Below, in pieces: positions 5,286-6,201 of a stretch of 6,201 nucleotides of DNA. The DNA comes from JBHIBA01 sp046758845 (lineage in GTDB: Bacteria > UBA8248 > JACPRG01 > G963555815). Numbering within the stretch: the first letter of the stretch is position 1; each line of letters starts with the position of its first letter. A program made the translations under genes and the position numbers. The notes beneath the pieces are model-generated. The model searched no databases and had not been told where the DNA came from. It saw nothing but the letters and a program-made list of their open reading frames with translations. The stretch spans positions 1 to 6,201 of the forward strand of contig JBHIBA010000281.1 in NCBI GenBank assembly GCA_046758845.1, read 5' to 3'.

Positions 5286-6101
5286 TCAGCGAAAAGCGAC
5301 CGCATGATTGGTCCCGAGGGGAAACGTCAGCCTGTCATCACTCACATAGGGCTGTAGGGCCCCTTCGGCATCTCTGATCAGCGCAACCCGGGCTTCCTCA
5401 TTCGCCTGCGCGACGGGGCCGGCCAGAGGCGAGCCCGCCACCTGGCGCCAAACGAACTCCGCGGGTGACGGAAAGCTCACCCTCACAGCAGCGGGGCGAA
5501 TCACCACCTGGCGGAATCCCGCCCCGGCGATCAGCGTACGCAACTCCTCGGCATCCCCGAAAGCGAACCCCGCGCGCAAGATTTCGGCCGTCTCGGAACT
5601 GACGTGACGTTCCAGCGCCTCTACCAACAGGGCGTGGACGGGGTTGAACTGAAGGGAGCGAGCGACGCTGAGCGCCAACCGTCCACCAGGCGCCAGGGTC
5701 CGGTACATCTCACGGAGCGCGGCCGGTCTGTCCGGGAAGTACTGGAGCCCCTGCTGGCAGAGCACTACGTCAAACGCCTCGTCTTTGGATGGCAGGGCGA
5801 GGGCGTCGCCTCTCAGCCATTGAACCGGCGCGCCCGGCGATGCCGGGAGCGAGCGGGCAACCGCCAACATTCCTGAGTTGAGGTCCAGACCCATGAGGCG
5901 CCCTCTCGCACCCACACGCTGGGCCGCGAGACGCGCCACGGCCCCGGTGCCGCAGGCTACGTCCAGCACGCGCTCGCCTGGCTGTAACGAGGCCAGCTCA
6001 ACGAGGTCAGCCGCCAAAGGGCCAAGCACAGCCGGGACCAGGCAGCGCTCGTATGCCTCAGGGGCGTCTCCACCAAGTTGCCATTGCTCCTGCCGACTCA
6101 T
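5286..6101 (-). CDS. Class I SAM-dependent methyltransferase (UbiE/Methyltransf_11 type)
   Basis: A 271-residue cytoplasmic Rossmann-fold methyltransferase that transfers a methyl group from S-adenosylmethionine; the substrate cannot be inferred. Visible motifs are motif I VLDVACGTG at 45-53 (SAM binding), the acidic strand end GLDLNSGML at 71-79 (Asp73 would hold the ribose), GDALALP at 98-104 with FDVVLCQQGLQYFPD at 110-124 (motif II and the following helix), and LAPGGRL at 136-142 (motif III). The C-terminal third (about 150-271) is a cap region with SPAEFVWR at 212-219 and PLGTNHAVAFR at the end, common in small-molecule methyltransferases of this group. Length is normal. The start is supported by AAGGGGA (6111-6117), 9 bases before the ATG, and by the immediate N-terminal domain. 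It stands alone, with about 800 non-coding bases after it. Confidence 0.92.
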   Translation of the reverse strand: MSRQEQWQLGGDAPEAYERCLVPAVLGPLAADLVELASLQPGERVLDVACGTGAVARLAAQRVGARGRLMGLDLNSGMLAVARSLPASPGAPVQWLRGDALALPSKDEAFDVVLCQQGLQYFPDRPAALREMYRTLAPGGRLALSVARSLQFNPVHALLVEALERHVSSETAEILRAGFAFGDAEELRTLIAGAGFRQVVIRPAAVRVSFPSPAEFVWRQVAGSPLAGPVAQANEEARVALIRDAEGALQPYVSDDRLTFPLGTNHAVAFR

Positions 6102-6201
6102 CGACGCCTATCCCCTTCCGAAAGCGGTCGTCAGGCCAAGCAGGCGCTAGCCGCCTTTCGCCTTTACACAGCCTATACATCGCCCCAGTCTCACGCAACG
6201 G
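6102..6201 (-). promoter_or_regulatory. Upstream region of the methyltransferase gene
   Basis: These 100 bases precede the methyltransferase start. AAGGGGA at 6111-6117 is the likely ribosome binding site. Farther up, on the minus strand, TTGCGT (6193-6198) and TATAGG (6172-6177) resemble weak -35 and -10 boxes, but the spacing of 15 bases is short and the matches are partial. No gene is visible on the plus strand before the window ends. Confidence 0.25.

Noticed and set aside
4865..5377. 170-codon plus-strand open frame
   Set aside because: No ribosome binding site, low-complexity Ala/Pro/Arg composition, and it runs antisense into the clear methyltransferase gene.
1..6201. CRISPR array, insertion sequence, integrase or known defence operon
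   Set aside because: No regularly spaced repeats, transposase or recombinase motifs, or defence-family domains were seen on either strand.

Overview
The window is GC-rich bacterial chromosome with four confidently recognised genes, one convincing small hypothetical gene, and an unusually large share of non-coding DNA (roughly 35-40 percent). An MltD-like periplasmic lytic transglycosylase points to a diderm (Gram-negative-type) bacterium. A DivIVA-domain protein next to it is typical of Deltaproteobacteria-like or NC10/Nitrospirota-like environmental lineages rather than enteric bacteria. That placement is inference; no marker gene fixes the taxon.

Layout, left to right. Positions 1-250 hold no gene but carry two strong inverted repeats, one of which encloses a copy of a dispersed repeat (core CCTGAGCGAAGCCGAAGG). 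At 251-985 (minus) lies an FMN-dependent nitroreductase with a perfect AGGAGG ribosome binding site. A 441-base gap follows, in which nothing is recognised apart from the two ribosome binding sites at its ends. At 1427-2011 (plus) lies a 194-residue DivIVA-domain coiled-coil protein. Just behind it, at 1966-2160 (minus), is an open stretch with protein-like composition but no start codon, which looks like a gene remnant. At 2335-2535 (minus) is a 66-residue two-helix hypothetical protein. Positions 2536-2930 are non-coding and rich in repeats: an 8-bp inverted repeat, an 11-bp direct repeat, and two interleaved stems that could form a pseudoknot.

At 2931-4481 (minus) lies the 516-residue MltD-like lytic transglycosylase, with a signal peptide, an SLT catalytic domain and a LysM-like module. 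Its last 45 codons compete with two other readings of the same DNA, so its 3' end is uncertain. Positions 4482-5285 carry no recognisable gene but contain a dense cluster of inverted repeats at 4571-4722, including a perfect 8-bp stem capped by a GCGA loop. At 5286-6101 (minus) lies a class I SAM-dependent methyltransferase. The right edge (6102-6201) is its upstream region.

The genes look separately transcribed: strands alternate or gaps are large, and there is no tight operon. DivIVA and the lytic transglycosylase both act on the cell envelope, but nothing shows they work together. The nitroreductase and methyltransferase are generic enzymes of unknown substrate. I found no CRISPR array, transposase, tRNA, rRNA or recognised defence system. 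The most unusual material is the structured non-coding DNA (123-180, 2697-2881, 4571-4722), the small helical protein, and the ambiguous 3' end of the transglycosylase gene.
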